NCBI GenBank assembly: GCA_947252755.1
Contig: CAMXWV010000003.1
Coordinates: forward strand, 62,001 to 126,000
Source of the DNA: an uncultured Dermabacter sp.
Lineage (GTDB): Bacteria > Actinomycetota > Actinomycetes > Actinomycetales > Dermabacteraceae
Direction: 5' to 3'
Length of the DNA: 64,000 nucleotides
This document shows positions 1-7,438 of this stretch, one piece after another (the stretch's first letter is position 1; the number at the start of each line of letters is the position of its first letter). The notes under the pieces are model-generated. The model did not search any database, had not been told where the DNA came from, and saw nothing but the letters and a program-made list of their open reading frames with translations. The position numbers were made by a program, and so were the translations under genes.

Positions 1-1226
1 ATCGTGACCAGGGTTGGCACCAGCAGCACGCCCACGATGAACTCGCGAACGGTGCGGCCGCGGGAGATGCGCGCAATAAACACGCCCACGAACGGCGACC
101 AGGAGATCCACCAGCCCCAGTAGTTGATGGTCCAGCCGTTGAGCCACTCGGCACCGGCCTGGCCGAAGAACGGCATGGTCTGGAAGCTGTTGGACAGGAA
201 GGTGGAGATGTAGCCGCCGATGTTGTCCACGAAATCGCGCAGCAGGAACACCGTTGGGCCAAGGCCCGCCACCAGCAGCAGGAACACCGCGGCAAGCGCC
301 AGGTTGGTGTTCGAAAGGTACTTGATGCCGCGGTCCACGCCCGACACCACCGAGGCCGTAGCCAACGCGGTGATCACGAAGACCAGAACGATCTTCGTGG
401 TGGGCGTTGCGGTCAGGATGTTCATGTGTTCCAAACCGGCCGTGATCTGGTTGACGCCGAACCCGAGGGACATGGACACACCGAACACGGTGCCCACGAT
501 CGCGAGGATGTCCACCAGGTCACCGATCCAGGTGTCCGTGCGCTTGCCCAGGATCGGCTCAAGCGCCCAGCGGACCGAGAGCGGACGACCGCGTCGGTGC
601 ACGGAATAGGCGAGGGCAAGGCCCACCACCACGTACGTTCCCCACGCGTGCACACCCCAGTGGAGCAGCACCTGGCTCATCGCCTCCACGGCACGCTCTG
701 CATCAGGCAGGTCAGCGAAACGCGGTGCGCCGCCGCCCTCGAAGAACGTCAGCGGCTCAGCAGCGCCCCAGAACACCAGGCCGATGCCCATGCCGGCTGC
801 GAAGAGCATGGCGAACCAGGAGAACGTGGAGTACTCAGGCTTCTCATCGTCCCGACCAAGCTTGATCGAACCCAGGCGGGTCATGGCGATGACGATCGAC
901 GCGAACACGAAGAACGTGACCACCAGGACGTAGTACCAGCCGGTGGCCTCCACGATCTTCGTGTTGATCGTGCCCACGATGTTGTTGAACACCGTGGGCA
1001 GGAACACCGCGAGAAGGACCGCGAGGATCACAACCGCGGCTGCCACGCTGAACACTACACGGGACAGGCCGTACGTGGGCTTGGTGCGATCGCCCGACAC
1101 AGGGCCGTGGCCGTGGGTGTTCGCCTCAACGCCGGGGGTGTCCACGTTCGTGGGATCAGCCGCCTCGGCGTCGGTCGCGGGTGCGTCCGGCTCGGTGCGG
1201 GAGGGGGGACTGGAAGGGGATGTCAT
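1..1226 (-). CDS. BCCT-family betaine/carnitine/choline transporter, C-terminus cut by window edge
   Basis: The reverse strand encodes about 408 residues of a secondary transporter for quaternary ammonium osmolytes such as glycine betaine. It starts at the ATG at 1226, after a GA-rich stretch (GAGAGAGAG) that may serve as ribosome binding site. A hydrophilic N-terminal tail of about 50 residues is followed by TM segments. The family signature GMGIGLVFWGAAEPL and the Trp-rich stretch INYWGWWISWSPFVG (near residue 375) are diagnostic of BCCT carriers, as is the following RISRGRTVREF loop. The remaining C-terminal helices lie beyond position 1. The gene appears to stand alone, with a 494-base upstream region. 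Substrate choice (betaine, choline or ectoine) cannot be read from this part; a role in osmoprotection is inferred from the family. Confidence 0.95.
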   Translation of the reverse strand, partial: MTSPSSPPSRTEPDAPATDAEAADPTNVDTPGVEANTHGHGPVSGDRTKPTYGLSRVVFSVAAAVVILAVLLAVFLPTVFNNIVGTINTKIVEATGWYYVLVVTFFVFASIVIAMTRLGSIKLGRDDEKPEYSTFSWFAMLFAAGMGIGLVFWGAAEPLTFFEGGGAPRFADLPDAERAVEAMSQVLLHWGVHAWGTYVVVGLALAYSVHRRGRPLSVRWALEPILGKRTDTWIGDLVDILAIVGTVFGVSMSLGFGVNQITAGLEHMNILTATPTTKIVLVFVITALATASVVSGVDRGIKYLSNTNLALAAVFLLLVAGLGPTVFLLRDFVDNIGGYISTFLSNSFQTMPFFGQAGAEWLNGWTINYWGWWISWSPFVGVFIARISRGRTVREFIVGVLLVPTLVT

Positions 1227-1720
1227 AGAACTCTCTCTCAATGAGGCAGGAGGTTTTCAGCCTTACACAGACAGCCGCCCCGCGTCAGGAATACGCTGCA
1301 TCCCTGGGCCACCGCACCTGTGAAACCGGGAGGATCCCTCCTCCCGCGCGGTGCCAGCGCTCCGCAGCACCCGCAGTGGCGCGGCGTGCGCAAGAGCGCG
1401 GCGGCAAAGCCGATGGGCGTGCGAGACGGCATCTGTCACTGCGATCCCTCCAGTACTAACGGATCAAAAAGGGGTGATCAAATCATTCGCCGCTCATGTG
1501 ATGAGACTTGGCGTCAGAGCCGGATAGAGAGTGATCTGGGCCGCATTTTCCGTGGAGCGCCGGTGCGGGGATCGAGCAGGTGGTGCTGTTGCGCTGGCGC
1601 GGGGCGCCGGTGCGCGGTGAGTCAAGGGTGTTTCAGTGGGCGGTGCTGTTGCGCTGGCGCGGGGCGCCGGGCGCAGCGTTGCGCAGGCGGCGGTTCGGTG
1701 CGCGGTGAGTCAGGGGTGTT
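1227..1720. other. intergenic region between BCCT gene and mtnN
   Basis: This 494-base stretch lies upstream of the BCCT gene and downstream of mtnN. I find no convincing gene: short open frames here have no recognisable domain and no ribosome binding site. The part near 1227-1560 presumably carries the BCCT promoter and leader, but I cannot place boxes with confidence. The part from 1582 onward consists of GC-rich direct repeats, annotated separately. Confidence 0.6.
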
Positions 1721-1733
1721 TCAGTGGGCGGTG
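1582..1733. repeat. interleaved direct repeats that duplicate the 3' end of mtnN
   Basis: A 29-base unit occurs identically at 1582-1610 and 1642-1670. A second unit of about 37 bases occurs at 1609-1645 and 1697-1733 with one mismatch. The second copy of that unit includes the mtnN stop codon and its last codons, so the other copy is a relic duplication of the gene end. Each 29-base unit contains the small palindrome GGCGC-GGG-GCGCC, which could form a hairpin and act in transcription termination. Confidence 0.85.
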
Positions 1734-2482
1734 ATCACGTCCAGCGCTGCCATCAGAGCCGTGGCTGACGCCTCCGCTGCCACATCAAGCCCGATATGGA
1801 ACTCTTCATCCGCACGCGGGGAGCACAGGTCGCTCACCGCGCGGACCGCGAAGAACGGCAGACCGAACCGGTCGGCCACGTGCGCATGCGCCGTGGTCTC
1901 CATATCCGCTGTCAGCGCGTCCGGGTGCTTCTCGCGCATGGGCGCGGCATTGCCCGCCACCACGAATGCGTCGCCCGCGAGCATGAGGCCGAACCTGGCT
2001 GGAATGTTCTGCTCCGTCAGCAGCTGCACGATCTGCGCGGCGGGGGAGAGGCCGGGTTCGCTGGGGGTGGGCTCGTTCGTGAAGAACTGCGGGGCACCCG
2101 GTACCTGGGAGGGGGCGTAGCCGAAGGCGGTCGCGTCGGCGATGGAGTAGCCGAAGCGCTCCCCCACCACCACGGTTCCCACCTGAATATCCTCCGCGAG
2201 CCCGCCTGCGGACCCCACCGACACCACTACGCGCGGACGCAGAGCCGAGATCGCCCACGTGCTCGCGGAGGCAGCCGCCACCGTTCCGATGCCCGTGGTC
2301 ACCAGTGCCGCTGACACCGCACGCCCGCTCGGAGAGGTCAGGGTTCCACTTCGCACCTGCACCGTGGACCCCGATTCGCCGACGCCGAGCGGGCACGTCA
2401 CGAGTTCTGCGCCGGTCATCTGCGCGGCGATCGGTGCGGCTTCGTCCGGCATAGCGGCAAGGATGAGGAGATCAACGCTCAT
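1721..2482 (-). CDS. mtnN: 5'-methylthioadenosine/S-adenosylhomocysteine nucleosidase family protein
   Basis: This 253-residue cytoplasmic enzyme belongs to the PNP/UDP phosphorylase fold. It would hydrolyse methylthioadenosine and S-adenosylhomocysteine to adenine and a thioribosyl product, recycling SAM by-products. Visible landmarks are the N-terminal strand LLILAAMPDEAAPI (acidic residue matching the catalytic Glu region), VSVGSAGGL, the DMETTAHAHVA segment holding the substrate-binding Met-Glu pair, and FAVRAVSD with the catalytic Asp. I chose the ATG at 2482 because it begins exactly at the family's first beta strand; longer in-frame starts would run into the divergent hydrolase gene 34 bases away. 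Futalosine hydrolase is a related alternative, but no menaquinone genes lie nearby. Confidence 0.85.
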   Translation of the reverse strand: MSVDLLILAAMPDEAAPIAAQMTGAELVTCPLGVGESGSTVQVRSGTLTSPSGRAVSAALVTTGIGTVAAASASTWAISALRPRVVVSVGSAGGLAEDIQVGTVVVGERFGYSIADATAFGYAPSQVPGAPQFFTNEPTPSEPGLSPAAQIVQLLTEQNIPARFGLMLAGDAFVVAGNAAPMREKHPDALTADMETTAHAHVADRFGLPFFAVRAVSDLCSPRADEEFHIGLDVAAEASATALMAALDVITAH

Positions 2483-2516
2483 GAAGTCAGCGTATCGCCC
2501 CGCTACTCTGGTGGGC

Positions 2517-3443
2517 ATGAGCCGCCTCAAGGAATACGCAGTCCTCGCCGGTCGTACGATCAAGCGGATGCCGATGCCCACCTGGGTCTACACATCCGGG
2601 TTCGGCAAAGCGCGCGTGGCACAACCAGGCGGGGCCGTGCTGAAGAAGCACGCGGTGGATGTGTCGATCGTTGCCCGCACCCGCGTGGTGTGGCTTGATC
2701 GGCATAAAGCCGCGAACGGCATCATTCTCCACATCCACGGGGGCAGCTATGTGTCCGGCCCGTTCTCCTGGGACTGGCAGTGGATGAGCGACCAGGCTGA
2801 CCGACGCGAATGCGCCGCCGTCCTCGTGGACTACCGCCATGCCCCCGACTACCCGCACCCCACTGCGCTGGTGGACTGTGAAGCAGTGGTAGCCCAGCTC
2901 GCACGTGATGAGGTGCTGCGCGAGTCGAACTGGATCCTGTCCGGTCAGCAGGCCGGCGGCGGAATCGCGCTGGCGCTTGCAGAACGCTTGGGCCACGGTG
3001 CCGAGGACAAGGACGTGGCCGTGCCCGCCCCGAGCGGCTTGGTGCTGATGAGCCCATGGTGGGACCTGGAACTGCACAACGTGGACATCACTGCCACTGA
3101 GCAGCGGGACCCGGTGCATGAACGGCGAATCCTCGAACTCGCCGCGAAGGCGTATGCCGGTCGCACCCCACTGGATGACCCGGCCCTGTCACCGGTGAAC
3201 GCGAACCTGGAGGCGCTGCCGCCGATTCACCTGTCCGTGGGGATGAAGGACATCTTCCTCACCGACACCCGGATCATGAAGCTGCAGTTCGAGCGCCAAG
3301 GCTTGGACGTTGACTACCGCGAATGCGCTGGGAAGCTCGTGGGCATGGGGCGTCTGCCGCGCGGAGCGGATGCGAAGCGGCTGTTCGACGAGCAGGCTGC
3401 GTTCATCCGCAGCCGCCTGGGCGAGCCGACGCGCCTCAGCTGA
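2517..3443 (+). CDS. alpha/beta-hydrolase-3 (HSL-like) family protein with degraded catalytic triad
   Basis: This 308-residue protein has the architecture of hormone-sensitive-lipase-like esterases: the oxyanion motif HGGS (74-77), VDYRHAPDYPHP, and a nucleophile-elbow region at 141-149. The elbow, normally G-D/E-S-A-G-G, reads GQQAGG, so Gln145 replaces the nucleophile Ser. The acid region GMKDIF (Asp245) is kept. The region where the catalytic His should sit (E-x-x-G-x-x-H) reads ECAGKLVGMG, with Val at the His position. Two of three triad residues are therefore missing, while fold and length are intact. Esterase activity is unlikely; a binding or regulatory role is possible. The gene starts 34 bases from, and divergent to, mtnN. 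Start ATG at 2517 matches the beginning of homology. Confidence 0.85.
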   Translation: MSRLKEYAVLAGRTIKRMPMPTWVYTSGFGKARVAQPGGAVLKKHAVDVSIVARTRVVWLDRHKAANGIILHIHGGSYVSGPFSWDWQWMSDQADRRECAAVLVDYRHAPDYPHPTALVDCEAVVAQLARDEVLRESNWILSGQQAGGGIALALAERLGHGAEDKDVAVPAPSGLVLMSPWWDLELHNVDITATEQRDPVHERRILELAAKAYAGRTPLDDPALSPVNANLEALPPIHLSVGMKDIFLTDTRIMKLQFERQGLDVDYRECAGKLVGMGRLPRGADAKRLFDEQAAFIRSRLGEPTRLS

Positions 3444-3593
3444 GAGTTGAGGCGCGCCGGCGGCGGGGTGCCGCGGGGCGCCTCGCCCCCACTTCTCCGA
3501 ACGAGGTTGCTGATATCCGGTTATTTCTGCGCTTGAGACCGGATATATGCAACGTAGTTTGGTGGAGGCGACGCAGCGCCCGGGAACAGCGGT

Positions 3594-3860
3594 TCAGTCG
3601 CGCTGGGTGAGCAGGTACGCGATGCCGATCGCGGCAATGAATGACACCGTCATGGCCGCAAACAGCACCGGCAGGGTCGCCTTCGCGGCGAGCATCAGCA
3701 GCACCCACAGCAGCATCACGAGGATCATCGTGATCGATCGGAGCACCTCGCTGCCGGTGAATACGCGGCCCCCGGTCATCTCCCGCAGCGCGTGGTGAAA
3801 GCGAATCGTCAGCATCGCGGTGAGACCGGCAACGAGCACTGCAATGGCGACCCAGTTCAT
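3594..3860 (-). CDS. small membrane protein of unknown function
   Basis: An 88-residue protein begins at the ATG at 3860, preceded by AGGGG at suitable distance. A hydrophobic helix at residues 2-20 (NWVAIAVLVAGL) is followed by a short polar stretch and two further helices ending in the charged tail LTQRD. Longer in-frame versions add only a Gly/Ala-rich segment of low complexity, so I prefer the short form. It follows argS on the same strand by about 140 bases and may be transcribed with it. I recognise no family. Confidence 0.6.
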   Translation of the reverse strand: MNWVAIAVLVAGLTAMLTIRFHHALREMTGGRVFTGSEVLRSITMILVMLLWVLLMLAAKATLPVLFAAMTVSFIAAIGIAYLLTQRD

Positions 3861-4002
3861 CGGATGCCCCTGACTCGCGCCGCCGCCGCAGCGCCCACGA
3901 TGTGTGCGGATGCTCCAACCACCGCTCGCGCCACCGCCGCCGGCCAGATCCACGCCTCCGCGGGGCACATCCGCACCTCCACCGCCGCGGGTCCGACCCG
4001 AC

Positions 4003-5787
4003 TCACATGCGCTCCGGTGCGCGCACGCCCAGCAGGTCCAAGCCCTGGACCAGAACGCGTTCTGTCAGCTGCGCGAGCGCCAGACGCCCGGCGCGGACCT
4101 CATCGTTCTCCTCTTTGAGGATCGGACAATGCTCGTAGAAACCGGTGAATGCCTGCGCGGTGTCGAACAGGTAGGCGGCCAGTTTGTGCGGCGTCCAGTC
4201 AGCGGCAACCGCCTGCACCACAGGACCGAACTCCAGCAGCTGCAGTGCGAGCGCGCGCTCAGCGTCATCAACCACGCGCGGGGCGGCACCGGGTGTGGAA
4301 GTGGGTGCGTCGGCGGTGGGGGATGTGACACCAGGACCGGACACGAGACCCTGGTCGGCGGCGCGTCGGCTAATCGAACGGATCCGCGCCACCGCGTACT
4401 GCAGGTACGGCGCCGTGTTGCCCTGCAGCGCGAGCATACGATCCAGGTCGAACACGTAGTCCGAGTCGTGCGCGGTGGACAGGTCCGCGTACTTGATGCC
4501 GCCGATGCCGATCATCTGCGCGATCTCCGCGCGCTCCGACTCCGGCAGGTCCGGGCGAAGCTCGTTGATCACGGACTGCGCCTTCGTCACACCCTCCTGC
4601 AGCAGAGCCATCAGTCGGAGACTCGAACCGGAACGGGTGCGGAGGATCTTGCCATCCTCACCCAGCACCGACCCGATCTTCACATGGGTGGTCTCCACGG
4701 TGTCCGGCACCCAGCCCGCCTCACGCGCCGTCTGGAACACCATCTGAAAATGCAGCTCCTGCGACGCGCCCACCACATAGCCGATGCGGTCAGCGCCGAG
4801 CGTCTGCACCCGGTGGCGAATCGCGGCCAGGTCCGTGGTGGCATAACCGTAGCCGCCGTCAGACTTGCGGATAATCAGCGGCAACGGCTGCTCATCACGA
4901 CCGGTGAATCCCTCCGGGAACACGCACAGTGCGCCGTCAGATACGCGAGCCAGGCCAGCCGCCTCAAGATCATCACAGGTCTGAGCGAGCAGATCGTTAT
5001 ACGTGGACTCCCCAGCCAGGTCATCGTCCGTGAGGGTCACGCCGAGCAGGTTATAGATGGAATGGAAGTACTGCTTGGACATGTCCACCAGACGCGTCCA
5101 GATCGCAATGGTCTGCTCCTCCCCGGACTGTAGAGTGGCAACGCGGGCCCGGGCCCGGGTGGCGAACGCGTCGTCCCCATCGAACTTCACGCGGGCAGCC
5201 TGGTAGAACGCGTTCGGATCGGTTTCGAGCAGGCGCGCGTCGGCTGAGTCTTCGCCCACGTCCAGGAGGTGTTCGATCAGCATGCCGAAGGGGGTGCCCC
5301 AGTCGCCGATATGGTTCTGGCGGATCACCCGGTGGCCCAGGAACTCGAGAGTGCGGGCCAGGGAGTCGCCCACCACGGTGGTGCGCAGGTGGCCCACATG
5401 CATCTCCTTCGCCACGTTCGGCGCGGAGTAGTCGAGCACAACTGTGTCTGGGTTCAGCGGGGCCTCGGCGCCCAGCCGCTCGGAGCGGGCGATCGACGCG
5501 GTCTCATCCGCGATCCATTCCGTGCTCAGGGTGATGTTGATGAAGCCGGGGCCGGCGATCTCCGGTTCGCCGGCAAGACCCGAGAGATCAAGATGTTGCA
5601 CGATCTGCTGCGCAATATCCCGCGGCTTCGCGCTCAGCTGCTTGGCCAGCCCCATCGCCGCGTTGCACTGGAAATCCGAGAAGCGGCCCGGGCGGATGAT
5701 CGGATCAGCTGAGCGGTGCTCCTCGCCGAATGCGGCGGCGAAGGCGTCCTGGAAGCGGAGTGCAAGCGCGATGTCAGGGGCAGTCAT
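4003..5787 (-). CDS. argS: arginyl-tRNA synthetase
   Basis: This 594-residue class I aminoacyl-tRNA synthetase charges tRNA-Arg. It begins with the additional N-terminal (Arg-S) domain containing FSDFQCNAAMGLAK and GFINI, followed by the HIGH-equivalent motif HVGH at 130-133 in the context NVAKEMHVGHL. Further landmarks are the GDWGTPFG loop and the KMSKS-equivalent GKILRTRSGSS. The C-terminal DALR anticodon-binding domain ends with LLGVRAPERM, typical of ArgS. Length is normal for the family. The start ATG at 5787 fits the usual N-terminus. It is probably first in a transcript continuing into the small membrane protein downstream. Confidence 0.98.
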   Translation of the reverse strand: MTAPDIALALRFQDAFAAAFGEEHRSADPIIRPGRFSDFQCNAAMGLAKQLSAKPRDIAQQIVQHLDLSGLAGEPEIAGPGFINITLSTEWIADETASIARSERLGAEAPLNPDTVVLDYSAPNVAKEMHVGHLRTTVVGDSLARTLEFLGHRVIRQNHIGDWGTPFGMLIEHLLDVGEDSADARLLETDPNAFYQAARVKFDGDDAFATRARARVATLQSGEEQTIAIWTRLVDMSKQYFHSIYNLLGVTLTDDDLAGESTYNDLLAQTCDDLEAAGLARVSDGALCVFPEGFTGRDEQPLPLIIRKSDGGYGYATTDLAAIRHRVQTLGADRIGYVVGASQELHFQMVFQTAREAGWVPDTVETTHVKIGSVLGEDGKILRTRSGSSLRLMALLQEGVTKAQSVINELRPDLPESERAEIAQMIGIGGIKYADLSTAHDSDYVFDLDRMLALQGNTAPYLQYAVARIRSISRRAADQGLVSGPGVTSPTADAPTSTPGAAPRVVDDAERALALQLLEFGPVVQAVAADWTPHKLAAYLFDTAQAFTGFYEHCPILKEENDEVRAGRLALAQLTERVLVQGLDLLGVRAPERM

Positions 5788-5992
5788 GTGTTAAGCGTAG
5801 AGGGCCGGGCGGCGCGGGGCCGAATCCTGAGGGTGCCGGGCGGCGTCCGGGCGTGCCGGGTTTCCGCGCCGGGCCCTGCGCCGCGCCGGGCGTGCCGGGA
5901 CGAATCCTGAGGTGGGCCGCGCCGCGCCGGGCCGCGCCGGGTTCCGCGCCGAACCCCGTCCCGAGCAGGGTCGCGCCGGGCCCTGCGCCGCG
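5788..5992. repeat. GC-rich internally repeated tract upstream of argS
   Basis: The roughly 200 bases between argS and the palindromic element at 5993 are almost entirely G and C, built from CGCGCCGGGC-like words. A 22-base unit occurs identically at 5865-5886 and 5972-5993. The 12-base word CGAATCCTGAGG occurs at 5821 and 5901. No gene is supported here. Promoter elements for argS must lie in this stretch, but I cannot identify them. Confidence 0.75.
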
Positions 5993-6048
5993 CGAGTGAT
6001 ACTGGCTCTACCCAAACAGTGTCCTTTAGGTGGATGGCGTATCACTCG
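5993..6048. repeat. dispersed palindromic element, CGAGTGATAC family, copy 1
   Basis: Perfect 10-base inverted arms CGAGTGATAC (5993-6002) and GTATCACTCG (6039-6048) enclose about 36 bases. The right arm is preceded by GTGGATGG, exactly as in the copies at 42045-42100 and 42268-42323, so this is one member of a small intergenic repeat family. It lies in a non-coding position between argS and the hypothetical gene at 6129, and argues against longer upstream starts for that gene. Confidence 0.85.
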
Positions 6049-6128
6049 TGGATGAGGGCCGGGGCAGGGGTGAAGCGGGCAGGGGCGGGAGCAGAATAGT
6101 CCCCGGGACCGTCTGGAACGATGGGCAC

Positions 6129-7076
6129 ATGCCTGACCAGTCGCTGCCGTGGCCGTCCCCGGGCCCTCCCAGGGCTCAATCCCGTCCTCCCGGGGCCCAA
6201 TCCGTTCATCCCGGGGCCCAATCCGTTCATCCCGGGGCCCAATCCGGCTCGCCCGCCGCTCCATCCGGTCCATCAACCGGCCCCACCGGGGATTTCCTGC
6301 ACCCGATGCCGCGCCGCTATGGCACGGGGGTTCCCGCACTGGCCAAACTCGCGCAGGCACGCGCCGCCGGGTGGAGTGCTGTGGCACGCGTGCTCGCACC
6401 GATCGACGAGCTGTGGATGGCATGGGTGATGGACGCGTCGGTGGAAGATTTTGAGCGGGCGCTTGGCTGGCGACAGGGCGAAGAAGAGCTGTTCGGCGCG
6501 GACCTGCTTGCGCTCAACACCTGGCGCACAGCCCGAACCCGCCGGATGGATGCGGACCTGCAGCGCGAGCGCGTGGCAGGTGCGCTCCAGCGCCATCCTT
6601 TTGCCGACGCATTCGCCGCGCAAGCGGAGTCCTTCGCCGCTGACTGCGCCCGTGAAGCCGAATCCTGGGCGCGCGGGGATGTGGCTGCGGCTCGGGAGGC
6701 CCGGGCGGGTCAGGCCGCAGCACTCGAAGCTGCGTCCACACAGATGGGCGGTGCAGCCGCTGAGAGCAGGGGCGGCCCAGGTACTGGGTCGCGCACGCCA
6801 GGCACCGAGTCAGATGCGCCGGGTGCAGCCATCTCCGCACACCCGGGTGCAGCCGTCCCCGTACACCCGGGCGCAGCTGCCTCCGCACACCCGGGCCCAG
6901 CTGCCCCCGATGAGGCGACCCATGAGGCGGTCGAATCAGAGCCGGCTGTGGTGGGAATGCTGCGGATGCTTGAGCATCTGCCGTCGGATCTCACCCCGGT
7001 GAGGTACCTGCGCCGGCTCAGCACCCTGTTCGTGGAGCTGGAAACGGGCGGGAACACGCTGAAGCACCTCAGATAA
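6129..7076 (+). CDS. hypothetical protein with Pro/Ala-rich tandem repeats at both ends
   Basis: The protein has about 315 residues. Near its N-terminus is a tandem repeat of the heptapeptide GAQSVHP, encoded by a 21-base minisatellite at 6189-6248. A central part (about residues 65-200) is helical and Trp-containing, rich in Ala, Glu and Arg (ELWMAWVMDASVEDFERALGW). A second repeat region near the C-terminus is built on HPGAAxS, and the final segment ends YLRRLSTLFVELE. No catalytic motif, signal peptide or TM segment is evident. I chose ATG 6129 because the frame upstream runs into the palindromic element. It ends 11 bases before the convergent membrane protein gene. I do not recognise the family. 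Confidence 0.6.
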   Translation: MPDQSLPWPSPGPPRAQSRPPGAQSVHPGAQSVHPGAQSGSPAAPSGPSTGPTGDFLHPMPRRYGTGVPALAKLAQARAAGWSAVARVLAPIDELWMAWVMDASVEDFERALGWRQGEEELFGADLLALNTWRTARTRRMDADLQRERVAGALQRHPFADAFAAQAESFAADCAREAESWARGDVAAAREARAGQAAALEAASTQMGGAAAESRGGPGTGSRTPGTESDAPGAAISAHPGAAVPVHPGAAASAHPGPAAPDEATHEAVESEPAVVGMLRMLEHLPSDLTPVRYLRRLSTLFVELETGGNTLKHLR

Positions 7077-7087
7077 GTCAGGGCAGG

Positions 7088-7438
7088 TTACCCGAACGCG
7101 CGCTCGGGGCTGCCGAGCACGAGCACGAACAGCACCGGAACCAGGAAGATCAGCACTGCCATCGGCAGTGTGCGCCACTGACGTTTCACCACGGAATAGA
7201 GCAGGCTGATCAGCGCGATCGCCGAGCACAGGTTCCACGTGGGCGGGCCGCCCATCACGCTGATCAGGCAGAACAGAACAGCGGTCCCGAGCAGGATGCC
7301 GGTGACGAGCCAGGGGCGGTCAAAGAACCGGTTCACTGCTTGTGCGCGTCGGGACTGGCGAGCTGCGGCTCGTTGACGACGCTCCGCATGGAATGCTTCC
7401 CGCTCAGCGGGCGTGGGGCGTCGGCGGGAAGAGCTCAT
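7088..7438 (-). CDS. small membrane protein, translationally coupled to acyltransferase
   Basis: This 116-residue protein has a strongly basic N-terminus (MSSSRRRPTPAER...RAAARQSRR) and three predicted TM helices: about 42-60, 68-84 and 91-110. Its ATG at 7438 overlaps the stop of the upstream acyltransferase gene in an ATGA, indicating coupled translation and a shared operon. No family is recognised. The positive N-terminus implies a cytoplasmic N-end. Confidence 0.75.
   Translation of the reverse strand: MSSSRRRPTPAEREAFHAERRQRAAARQSRRAQAVNRFFDRPWLVTGILLGTAVLFCLISVMGGPPTWNLCSAIALISLLYSVVKRQWRTLPMAVLIFLVPVLFVLVLGSPERAFG

Noticed and set aside
1227..1560. Riboswitch in the BCCT leader
   Set aside because: I could not match any known riboswitch core; the region has only short GC-rich hairpins.
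1320..2120. Forward frame of 266 codons across the repeat region and mtnN
   Set aside because: It is Cys/Gly/Ser-rich, runs through direct repeats and the opposite strand of mtnN, and lacks homology.
3903..3975. Inverted words GTGCGGATG and CATCCGCAC between argS and the small membrane protein as a terminator
   Set aside because: The loop would be about 55 bases and there is no U-run; chance pairing is likely.
3904..5133. Open frame of about 400 codons opposite argS
   Set aside because: It is a mirror frame of a strong argS gene, with Arg/His/Gln-rich composition, no domain and no ribosome binding site. High GC makes long antisense frames common here.
6189..6248. Regular 21-base repeats as a CRISPR array
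   Set aside because: Units are head to tail without spacers and lie in frame inside a gene; no cas genes are present.
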